From the NCBI GenBank assembly GCA_963971285.1, contig OZ020262.1:4342082-4406081 (forward strand): a stretch of DNA of 64,000 nt, written 5' to 3'. Positions 34,385 through 44,525 of the stretch are shown here, in pieces (positions within the stretch are counted from its first letter, which is position 1; every line of letters begins with the position of its first letter). Made by a program: the position numbers and the translations under genes. The notes under the pieces are model-generated. The model ran no database searches and was not told where the DNA came from. It saw nothing but the letters and a program-made list of their open reading frames with translations. The stretch comes from Astropecten irregularis (lineage: Eukaryota; Echinodermata; Asteroidea; Paxillosida; Astropectinidae).

Positions 34385-36754
34385 ATGTACAACGCACAAC
34401 TTCACAGTCCACCACCACTCCTAACTAAACGACAGGGCACAATCATGGATACGACACATACAACGCAAACAAACTCCTCGGGATGGTGGACAGAGATCGA
34501 AGTCAGTCACTTTAATACAACACACGAAATCACTTCAGCACATTGCGACAATTCCTCCAACTTTACCGAGAATCCAACGACACCTCACCCGTCTGGAATC
34601 GGCCAAGTTCAGTCAATGGACGCGGTGCACATCGCTGTCGCCGTAATCTGCTGCACCGCGGTGTTAATCACTGTATTGGGCAATCTCCTTACTCTGTATG
34701 CGTTCTGCGTCGACCGTCGTTTACGAACATACACTAACTATTATATCGTTGGCCTTTCCATCGCAGATTTCGTTGTTGGTGCGTGCGTCATGCCAATTTA
34801 TGGCACATACGTGGTACTTGGGCACTGGCCGTTTAGTGATGTAATGTGCGAGATTACTGGATACGTTACCCACGTCGCTCTCCACACCTCCGAACTTGGC
34901 ATTATCAACCTGTCCCTGGACCGATACCAGGCCGTCTGTCACCCCCTGAAGCACCTACGGCAACGCTCCATGCGTCATGCAGTCACCAAGATCTTCATTG
35001 TCTACATCGGCTCCATCATCCTCTGGCTGCCCTACACCGCCCTGTGGCCTTCCATCGCCGGATTCCGTAGCATTCCTCCAGGATACTGCTACGCTCAGTA
35101 TGCGATAGATAGCTTCTTCTTCAGCGTCTTGGCCAAGTTCTTGGTGATCTGGATGCCAATGACCGTCATCACTGTACTGAACCTGTGCATTTTCCTGACC
35201 ATAAGAAAGACGAAGCGCCGTCGTAAAGGTCTCACACAGGACAAGGCAGTAAGAAGTGCGGTCAACTCTGCCAAAGTCACAGAAGGAGCGAACGCCACAC
35301 CAAATCAGACCGAGAAATGTCGAGATACCGAGATGGCGACGACCAGAGCCAGACGACAGGGGACGGCAAAAGCCAAGGAGAGCCACCGGGCCAACCTCAC
35401 CATGGCCCTCATCTTCATCGCCTTTCTGATCACCTCTACACCGTATTCCGTGTCCAGTTTCATCCACACCTTCTGCACGAATTGCATGCACCCAGTTATC
35501 TTTCCTGTAAGTATTATACCAATTATAATGTATGGTCTCGTACCACATACATATTGTTCACTATATAGGCCTATCCAGACTGTCTGATGTTCGAGGTAGT
35601 AATTTTCTTTTGACCAGATGATGCTATATCACTATGATGAAAATGCGACCCTACGGACAGCATATACTCAAACAAACCGTAATTGTACAAGCAATAAACT
35701 GCTGCAAACTGCTCATCAACCAAAAAAACGACCTGAAATGTATAACATGTTTTGAGTTCAAAGACCTGACGCGTTTCCTCGTAGGATCTTTATGGATAAA
35801 GATCCTGCTAGAATAGACACTCATCAGGCCCTTCTAACTCCAAGCAATGATCGCAACTGTACTGAATTTAACGCATTTAGCTTTGTTGTATCAAATAATC
35901 ATTTACAGCTGATTTAAATGTATCCATATCAGGAGAATTAGGAAAACCATGGGCAGGTCGGGAGTTGCACAAACGACTGGTCCTCGAAAAATGTAATAAT
36001 ATTATGACATTTATATTGCGCTCTACTCTACTGCGCATTACAAATTTATTATTATCCCTGGTCATCAGGCCATAATTAACATTCCTGCAAACATCTCAAC
36101 TCCCTGGGGAGTATACAGCTCCGTGATACCGTATTCAGTGCACAGAGGCTAATCAAACCACAAAGCCATCACTACCCTCAAATGTACCCATTTACACCTG
36201 GGTGAAGAGGAGCAATATGTGACAGAGCGTCTTTCCCAAGGACGCAAGCACCATTAACCCATGGCTGGATTCGAACCCACAATCTGTACATTGACAACAA
36301 GACTTTGAGTTCAACGCGCCAGACCACTAGGCCATAATACCCCGACACAATCGTGTAAGATGAAATGACTTGTGGTTTGACTTTGATACAACCACAAAAG
36401 GGTGAGCAAATGAAGTAGATCTCGTGACTGTCACATGTGTTGGTGAAGGAGGAAGAATATCTTTCATCTCATCAGATGACACGACTGAGATGGAGATCAT
36501 CCAAAGCAATCAAAGTCTCTGGTAGAAAACAGAGAATTTCTGTTTTTGTGTTACTGCCCTCACCAGTATGATAACTCCATGTCTTTGTATCATTTCCCCA
36601 GATGACCGCTTTTCTGGTATACATGAACAGCGCCGTGAATCCGTTCTGCTACGCCGTGGCTAACCCCCTCTACCTAGCGGCATTCAGCAAGTTGCTGTGC
36701 CGTAGCAGACGGCAGAAGTCAGGGAGCGACAGTTCGTCCAGGCGATTGCAGTGA
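34385..36754 (+). CDS. Muscarinic-like class A GPCR, paralogue 1 (2 exons, 424 aa)
   Basis: Exon 1 is 34385-35506 (donor GTAAGT after TTT CCT) and exon 2 is 36602-36754, joined in phase 0. The ATG at 34,445 has the better context (A at -3, G at +4) and could be the true start. The N-terminus has four or more N-glycosylation sites. Seven helices are visible: GN in TM1 (N100), LSIADF in TM2 (D128), Cys155 and DRY (179-181) in TM3, WLP in TM4 (W214), P258 in TM5, TSTPY in TM6 and NPFCY in TM7 in exon 2. Layout, the LTIRKTKRRRKG loop start and NPxCYA resemble muscarinic and other amine receptors. However, position 3.32, normally Asp in amine receptors, is Thr162, and 6.48 is Ser351 rather than Trp, so a classical amine ligand is unlikely. 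The third intracellular loop is 25 residues longer than in paralogues 2 and 3. G-protein-coupled signalling at the plasma membrane is inferred; the ligand is unknown. Confidence 0.9.
35696..35840 (-). mobile_element. 145-bp element with hammerhead-ribozyme-like core
   Basis: Flanked by an 8-bp direct repeat CAAGCAAT (35,688-35,695 and 35,841-35,848); GPCR introns 2 and 3 lack it. On the minus strand it contains CTGATGAG (35,827-35,820), a long self-pairing arm (AGGATCTTTATCC..AAAGATCCT), and GAAACGCGTC (35,777-35,768), the order of a hammerhead core. The other part matches 9,283-9,350. Similar ribozymes are known in Penelope-like elements and retrozymes. Confidence 0.55.
36225..36345 (-). repeat. 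tRNA-derived SINE-like sequence in GPCR 1 intron
   Basis: The minus strand reads ATGGCCTAGTGGTCTGGCG (A box) and, about 45 bases later, GGGTTCGAATCCAGCC (B box), as in a Leu/Ser-type tRNA head with a long variable region. It is not present at the matching place in the other GPCR introns. Confidence 0.6.
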
Positions 36755-39700
36755 CAGATGCAAGAGAAACATTGCCTGTAAATCAACCTCGTGGATGCTT
36801 CTCTAAGAAGAAAAGGCTGAACTTCTTCAAGTTCGTCCTCACCTTGAAAAGCACAAAAACGGACAATACACTGTCTGGATGCATAACAATGCGATATGTT
36901 ATAGCTCATAAAAGTGGGAAAAACAGCTCAAGTTTGCTGTATACTTTTCAAGCTCTGTTCCATCATTTAATTAAGCAACTCTCCACCTATTTTATGACGC
37001 CAGTTTACCTTATGTACAGCACTTGGTCAGACATTCTAATGCGTTTATTAAAAAAACAAAACCGGTTAGTGTCAATAATAGCTTTTCCTAGACTTAGAAT
37101 AATTAATGAGCTACTCCAACAGACCTTTCCAAGCACTGCTCAGGCTCTTTGGAAGTACATGCTTGATGTTTTATAAGATAAACTGAGTCGAGTTTTTGCT
37201 AATTTCTCGTGACTCAGATGTCCGATTGAGCTCAAATTTTCACAGGTTTATTATTTCATGTGCATGCTGCAACATACAATGTGTGAGTGCTGTTATGTGA
37301 CCTTTTCCAATCATTATATCTTTAAGAGGAGTAGCAGTTTCTGGTATTTCACTCTCTGAATTGAATTCTTCTAATTATTTTCGCTTTTCCATTATAACTT
37401 TTTCATTATAATATTTCCTCTCTTATCATTTCATATAATTTTCTAACTTTCAAATTTTTAACATTTCCACTTTGTAATTTTCTATCTTTATGATTTTCCA
37501 AATATTTTCTATCTTTATCCGAAAGCGCACATAGGCCACCCTCGCTATCTATAAGTGGCTGTGTGCAGGAAATAATAAGCATACAATGTATAACAACCAT
37601 ACATTGTACGGTCAATCACAAGTTTGAAAATACATGTAATTTTGATCACCAAAACTTAATACATATTTGGTAGCGAATAATTATTTCTCAAAAGATTTGA
37701 GGCTTTGCATGGTGACACTTGGTATGTGGATCGGTTTGCGGAAACACCATGTACTACATCGTTCGTACTTTCGCACTTCTATTTCGTTTGCACGTTTCGA
37801 CTAGCCTGCTCAAATAGCTCACTTTATAACTTGTAATGGACAAGACAGTTCACCAGCAGTTACAGAAGAAGTTTATACAGAATCTCAACCACAAAATGCA
37901 TCTGCAGTGACATATTTGTGAGAAATAAACTGCAAAACTGTCCCCAAGAATACATGCCTTACCTTTCAGCGTCAGCAGTCAATTCGCAGCGTTCGCGGTA
38001 ATGAGGCACACAGCGAAGTTTATTTGCATGGTGCAGACGCTCTCGGACCCTTCGAGAGTTCGCGACCTTTCACGAGAGTTCAGGAGTGGCCTGACAATTG
38101 AGCTGGAAACCCATTTAAAATGGCAGTGTTTGGCCAACATGGAATAGGATATGAAGCACAACGTTTACTGCGTCAAAAATATGTATTTTTACAGCTATTT
38201 TTGTACAGAACTTTATTATTTTGGCATTTGAATTGAGGTATATTTTTAAGACTGTTTTGGGGTGGCTGTAATCTTTTGCTTATCCTGACTGTTTCAAGAT
38301 ATTTAGGGACAAAAATGATCGATTTGCAAAATCTTAACGAGTTTTCCTTTCGATCAATACCAACTTCATTTCTGCAGGTTTCGCTGGTGGGTTTTTGTTT
38401 AATGCCAAAGTTTTGCAAAAAGCACATAAAAATAGTCGGCAACGGCAAATCTTATGACGTCACAAATGTAGTTTAATTGTGTGTAGCGAATTGTTGAATT
38501 GTTATTTAAAGTGCGAATCGCGAATAAATGGTGTATATGCCCACTATATGCAATGATACACTGTACATCGTATAGGCCTACGAGGCTTTACATATACTGT
38601 ACAATGGCACACAAAGCAGGGTACCAGTCTTGAAGAAGCTCCTTTACGTGGGCATGATTGGTCAAGCAACGGGATCGTTCCGCTTCTTGGCCAATCAGAC
38701 AAGCGCACCCATATTATTCACACGTGTTTCATGAAAAACAAATTTCGTTACTCGAAAATCTCGAAAAGGTCGCACTTTTTTACTTATCCTGACTGTTTCG
38801 AATAGGTTTGAGAAACAAAACTAAGACGACATGCTATACGAAGGTTGTGACTAGGTATACAATTGTATGTTTATTCTGCAGAATAACATTTAAGGAGAGA
38901 AAATTGCATATTTCCAGGTTCGTAATTTAAGAACAATTTTGGCATTTTTCGAGCTATATATTTCTCATTTTACAACGTTAGAAATTTATATAATTTCTTT
39001 GAACGACACGAAAGGAACCTTTCCTACTAATATTTCAATTAAATTTGTACTTTCAAAGACAAAATTAGGAGATAGCGAATTTTGAAAATACGTTCACTGA
39101 TCTCATTAAATATTCATAAGCAAACCAGTCATGCATACGCTGCAAATAAAACGAAGCACTTTCGGGAACACTGCGCACTGACTGTCAGCCATGATAGAGA
39201 ACGAGTCTTCATCCGGTGTCTGGAAAAGACGCATCACATGGTATCCATCCGCTATTATTCCCTCAAAATTGCCAAGACATGAAAGTGAACCGATTTACAC
39301 CCAATATTAATTATTAAAAAAGTCTGTACATTAATTACCTTTATTATTTGAATGTGAATTATAAATTGAAATGATACTTAATTACAACGTAATTGGACTA
39401 TTTTGTGTGTGGACGACGGACGAAGTTTCTGGAATACAATGTACTACATTACGGTGCCCTTGAGAAACCACCGACTCTCACATTACAAAACAGCTCTCAG
39501 TGCAATTGAAGACATGAGGCTTGTAACGGTGTATAATGTGAATTTGGAGACGCTATCCTGTTAAGTGTTGAAACTTTAGAATTAGCATAATTAGACATGC
39601 GTGTATACGTTGATGGCATACGTAACGATACCGCGCATGCTCACACGGTAATTACAAACAAAACGTATAAAATAATGCGTGTGGGCACGTTACATTAGCA

Positions 39701-41035
39701 GGGGCTAATTTCATAGAGATGCTTAGCTCTAAAAAAAAAAAAAAATGCTAAGCACAAAAATGGCTTGCCCAATAAAACAAACCGCCATTGAAAATTCGAT
39801 TTGACATTCATGGTCAGCGAACAACAGCCAAAGAACAATTCCAAGTGATACACAACACATGGAAATTTGGTTGTTAACCCTCTTTTTATTAAGGCAGAAA
39901 TGTCATGCTTAGCGTTTTTGTTGTGCTAAGCAGCTCTATGAAATTGGCCCCTGGTCATGAGAAGTGAATATTATTTTATGGACTTTCTACTCCTACCAAG
40001 TAATCATACATTTTGCAGAATGTTCACCAAATGAGGGCGCGCCATTCATGCCATTATTTCATACTGCACAGGCAATTAAGTTATGCCCCAAATTTGATGT
40101 ATATACAAATACATTTGATATTAGTTTATCAAATTTGTAAAATTAACTTCACTCCAAGCATAATCAATGGATTTTTTCAAATCCTACATGAACGTAAAAT
40201 AATAATTATTATTAATGGAGAATAATGAATGCAATGGCATATCGCTAATATTGCTAATATATAATGCATATTATTAGGTTTGTTGGTATGAGCTGCTTTA
40301 GTTAGACATAGGCGCATTTGAAATCAAAATCTATTCGTACATGGCAAAACAACACAGACACTTATGAAATTACAAACAAAAATCTGACAAACCTTATCAT
40401 GATTCTGTAGCAGACTTTCTTTCGCTCATAAAAAGCTGATGGTTGGCAGGAAGATCAAAATTAGGAAAATTTGATATACATGTACAATCTTCATATACTA
40501 AACATACTATACAAATTGGTACCAAATTGCAATATTTGGAAACATTACCATTTGAAGAAAACACACTTAAATGGTTTGTTTCCAATGTCTTCAAACTGTG
40601 ATTATAACTGTGAAAAAAAAAACTAGTTTGAAGTGCATACTAGGTTTGATCAAAATGCTAAAATGAAGGATTATAGGTCTCTATGAGACCAAGTTTCATA
40701 AGTTTTATCAACCGATCGATCGTGACTGGTATCCATGGACCTTTTCGTGTAATGGTTACCAGGCACAAATTCTCCAATGGTAGACAAATGGAAGTTGATC
40801 GATACTCAACAAAGGCTGCATACAAAACTAGTTGTCTTTGGCTAAGTCTAGTTATTCGCCCAAAGCAAATGGTTTGAAACACACTGACAATTGAAGTATC
40901 TTAGCTCTGGAAGCTTGTTTCTGACACGACCTTAAAAAGTAAAGGAATGAATTAAAAAAAACTGAAAAGGTCATAGCAACCTTTAGCTAATAAAAGACCT
41001 TCTGAAATACCATTCGTTCTTTTCAATTAACGTTG
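36755..41035. other. Gene-free downstream part of tandem unit 1
   Basis: The first 450 bp are probably 3' UTR; an open frame at 36,751-37,176 has no protein-like features. It also contains a Penelope-like fragment (CACGTTTCGACTAGCCTGC near 37,793), a block shared with 45,230-45,500, MITE A at 39,701, and a block at 40,680-40,910 that recurs at 47,540-47,960. No further gene was supported. Confidence 0.5.
39701..39952. mobile_element. MITE family A, best full-length copy
   Basis: Left end GGGGCTAATTTCATAGAG, right end GCTCTATGAAATTGGCCCCT, 252 bp, with TTAGC/GCTAA motifs inside both ends. It is absent from the corresponding area of tandem unit 2. Confidence 0.75.
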
Positions 41036-41127
41036 CTTCATTAAAGTCGCAAGAAAAAGAACGGACTATTTCGTACAAATCGATTTCACTCCGGTGCCGT
41101 TGCTCGCTAATGACACCGCATAACTCC

Positions 41128-41377
41128 TCAAGTGAGATTCATCCGCGAGTCTCCAGTCTCCTTCTTGCCAGCGAGTCTCTTGCCTTTCATGTACTCCCTC
41201 ATCTCGACGACGTAATAGAAGCCAATACTAAAGACCAGGACCCCGGCCAGCACGGCCAGCTTGATCTAGACACAGAGGAAGTTGCTGTAGGCGAAGGACG
41301 CTGTGAAGCCCACCGACTCCCACAGGCGGTAGTTGGAGAAGCCAGCCTCCTGTCAGGAAACAGCACGCCGTACAATG
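41128..41377 (-). pseudogene. UNC93A last exon, inactivated duplicate
   Basis: Aligned with the intact exon at 48,470-48,723, it keeps the acceptor and the start ALYGVLFPD. It then has a 4-bp deletion near 41,355 that shifts the frame, and a Trp-to-stop change in LCVWVKL (TAG at 41,266-41,268). No other UNC93A exon lies nearby, so it is a passenger of the receptor duplication. Confidence 0.88.
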
Positions 41378-41539
41378 CTGTTCCATGAAAACAACAAAAA
41401 CAACAACAAAAGCAACAAAAAAGGTGTTTCATTAGAAAATTGACAGACAAATTCGTTGCAGCAGTAAGACCTGGTGCATATTGGTGGTAGTTTTGGCAGT
41501 TGAATACTTAATTTCATTAACCGAGCGTAAGTTATAGTT

Positions 41540-42168
41540 CTTCTCTCGAAGGGCAAAAGATATCGCCAGGATTGCAATGCCTATCGAGGTGTGACATTGC
41601 TCCCTGTGCCAGCAATGTTCTTGCTAAGATTCTCCCGGCCAGGATTCGACCTCACTTGCTTAAGCATCAGCGACCTAAGCAGTCTGGATTCACTCCAAAG
41701 AGATCAACAATTGACCGTACTTTGGCCCTGCAGGTCCTCTCGGAGCCTATGCGCGAGTATCGTAAGTTCTTTGCGGCCTATATCGATCTCCGCAAGGCGT
41801 TCTACTCGGTGGATCGAGGTGCCCTCTGCCGGCTTCTGTGTTTCCGTGGGGTACCGCAGACTCTGGTGACTCTACTGTTCAAACTATACTCAGGTACCGA
41901 GAGTGCTGTGGAGTGTGGGGGTTCCATCTCCCAGGTCTTCCAGTTTCGACTGGTGTGGGACAAGGACGGGTTGAGGCTCCCACACTTTTCAACAGCCTGT
42001 GTATGGACTGGGTTATGGGGAGGACGGTGGAGGATGCAGACTGTGGAGTATCGTTCGGCGACGTCAGGCGACGTCAGGGGACGTAGGCGGAGACACTAGA
42101 GCTGCTGGTGGGCGGGCACTCTTGATACACTGAGCTCCGGCCTGGGGCTTAAAGTGTCTTGGGTAAAA
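41540..42168 (+). mobile_element. Non-LTR retrotransposon fragment, reverse transcriptase core
   Basis: Translation gives KQSGFTPKRSTIDRTLAL, AAYIDLRKAFYSVDR (motif A, the usual Asp of FDSV is Tyr), LYSGTESAVECGG, then after a frameshift FPVSTGVGQG and LFNSLCMDWVMG. The FADD catalytic region is missing. It ends with VSWVK, the point at which the fragment in tandem unit 1 begins. Inactive. Confidence 0.82.
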
Positions 42169-42521
42169 TGAGAGTGTGATAGTTATTAGATACAAAAATA
42201 TTTGTGTTTCACGACTACACCCGTCTTCTTTATTTGTGTATTGTAATTCAATATAATAGAAGAATGGGTACGAAGGCAAATGTATACTACATGTATAACT
42301 TAATAACTGCAATTTAGTGTAGAAAAAAATACTCGTAGTTTTCTTGGCCGCTCTTTAAATTAATTTATGCGCGAATTAAAGACGCAGACGGGCAAGGTGA
42401 ACGATCATTATATACATGCATTAAAGGAAATACACGTATTGAACTGTGTGTGACTGTAGAAATTGAACTTTATGAGATTATGGCATTCTATTCTGGGACG
42501 TATACCTTCGTGTAGTGTTGT

Positions 42522-42528
42522 TATAAAA
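42522..42528 (+). promoter_or_regulatory. TATA box of GPCR 2
   Basis: TATAAAA, 113 bp before the first ATG, conserved in position and context with GPCR 1 and GPCR 3. Confidence 0.6.
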
Positions 42529-42634
42529 CCAGCAAGTGGTGTGTGACTCTTGGTCATTTCTACGGTGGAGACTGACGATGCGAACCAAGAGACGATACAT
42601 TGAATAGTCAAGTCATTTCCTTATCTCGTGGTTC

Positions 42635-44525
42635 ATGTACAACGCACAACTTCACACTCCACCACCACTCCTAACTAAACGACATAGCACAATCATGGAT
42701 ACGACACATACAGCGCAAACAAACTCCTCGGGATGGTGGACAGAGATCGAAGTCAGTCACTTTAATACAACACACGAAATCACTACAGCACATTGCGACA
42801 ATTCCTCCAACTTTACCGAGAATCCCACGACACCTCACCCGTCTGGAATCGGCCAAGTTCAGTCAATGGACGCGGTGCACATCGCTGTCGCCGTAATCTG
42901 CTGCACCGCGGTGTTAATCACTGTATTGGGCAATCTCCTTACTCTGTATGCGTTCTGCGTCGACCGTCGTTTACGAACATACACTAACTATTATATCGTT
43001 GGCCTTTCCGTTGCAGATTTTGTCGTTGGTGCGTACGTCATGCCCATTTATGGCACATACGTGGTACTTGGGCACTGGCCGTTTAGTGATGTAATGTGCG
43101 AGATTACTGGATACGTTACCCACGTCGCTCTCCACACCTCCGAACTTGGCATTATCAACCTGTCCCTGGACCGATACCAGGCCGTCTGTCACCCCCTGAA
43201 GCACCTACGGCAACGCTCCCTGCGTCATGCAGTCACCAAGATCGCCATCGTCTATATCGGCTCCATCGTCCTCTGGCTGCCCTACACCGCCCTGTGGCCG
43301 TCCATCGTCGGATTCCGTAGCATTCCCCGGGGATACTGCTACGCTCAGTATGCGATAGATAGCTTCTTCTTCAACGTTTTGGGCAGGTTTCTGTTGATCT
43401 GGCTGCCAATGACCGTCATCACCGTACTGAACTTGTGCATTTTCCTGACCATAAGAAAGACGAAGCGCCGTCGTAAAGGTCTCACACAGGACAAGGCAGT
43501 AAGAAGTGCGGCCAACTCCGCCAAAGCCAAAAAGGGGACAACAAAATCCAAGGAGAGCCGCCGGGCCAATCTCACCATGGCTCTCATCTTCATCGCCTTT
43601 CTGATAACCTCTACACCGTTTTCCGTGTCCAATTTCATCCACACCTTATGCCCAGATTGCATGCCGCAAGTTGTTTTTCCTGTAAGTATATTGTAGTTCT
43701 ACTTGGTCTCGTCTCGTACCACAATCATGCACAGTGTTCGTTATCCAAATTGTCTGACAGTATTGCAGTCGAGTATTTTTTACGAGTATACGAGTACAAG
43801 TACTTCGCCATGAGTACGAGTACGACTAGTACGAGTACGATACGACTAGCACGAGTACGAGGCTTTTTTCTTGTGAGTTCGAGTACGAGTACAAACAAAT
43901 ACTCAAGTACGAGTACGAGTTTTGCAAGGAGGTTGTGATTTGTGGACCAGATGACGTCATTACTATGATGAAATTGAAGAGCAAAAAAATCACACAAATC
44001 GTAACTGAATTGTACTTATGTTGACACATTTATACATTTTTGTTGCAACAAATAATCATTTACAGCAAACGTACATTTATTCGTATTAGGACTGGAATCA
44101 TGAAATACATGGGCATGTATTGAGTTAGACACGACAGACGATTTCTGTTCGACTTTGGTTAAACAATCACTGAAGAATGGACATTTGAAGTAGATCTGGT
44201 GACTTGTACATTGTGTTGGTGCGTGAAGGAGGAAGAATATCTTCCATCTCATCAGATGACTCGACTGAGATTGAAATCATCAAGAGCAATCAAAATCTCT
44301 GGTCGATAACGGTGACAATATCTCACTAGGTGTGGTAACTCTACTATCCATGTCTTTGTATCATTTCCCCAGATGACAGCTTTTCTGGTATACGTGAACA
44401 GCGCCGTGAATCCGTTCTGCTACGCCGTGGCTAACCCCCTCTACCTAGCGGCATTCAGCAAGTTACTGTGCCGTAGCAGACGGCAGAAGGCAGGGAGCAA
44501 CAGTTCGTCCAGTCGATGGCAGTGA
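42635..44525 (+). CDS. Muscarinic-like class A GPCR, paralogue 2 (2 exons, 399 aa)
   Basis: Exon 1 is 42635-43681 and exon 2 is 44373-44525, phase 0. It has all structural landmarks of paralogue 1: GN in TM1, LSVADF in TM2, the TM3 Cys and DRY, WLPYT in TM4, WLPMT in TM5, TSTPF in TM6 and NPFCYA in TM7. Position 3.32 is Thr and 6.48 is Ser. The third intracellular loop lacks the 25-residue stretch of paralogue 1. The better-context ATG is at 42,695 (MDTTHT). The upstream region and N-terminus are nearly identical to paralogue 3, but TM3 to TM5 are closer to paralogue 1. No disabling change was seen, so it is probably functional. Ligand unknown; agonist class cannot be inferred because the amine-binding Asp is absent. 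Confidence 0.9.
43771..43925. repeat. GAGTAC repeat in GPCR 2 intron
   Basis: A run of GAGTACGAGTAC-type hexamer repeats directly after the start motif TTGCAGTCGAGTA. Related to the intron repeat at 28,913-29,872 and to 51,340-51,460. Confidence 0.75.

Larger units (their letters stand above)
32590..41035. repeat. Tandem unit 1 (UNC93A last-exon relic plus GPCR 1)
   Basis: First of three tandem blocks. It aligns with 41,036-48,380 and 48,381-52,440 around the UNC93A exon, the GPCR upstream region, both GPCR exons and much of the downstream DNA. GPCR starts are 8,250 and 7,560 bp apart. Borders are approximate. Confidence 0.8.

Noticed and set aside
34955-35548. Long open frame (197 codons) on the minus strand opposite GPCR exon 1
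   Set aside because: It is a shadow of the plus-strand receptor exon, recurs truncated in the paralogues and shows no domain features.
36751-37176. 141-codon open frame directly after GPCR 1 exon 2
   Set aside because: It lies in probable 3' UTR, is not kept open in the other two units and has no recognisable domain.
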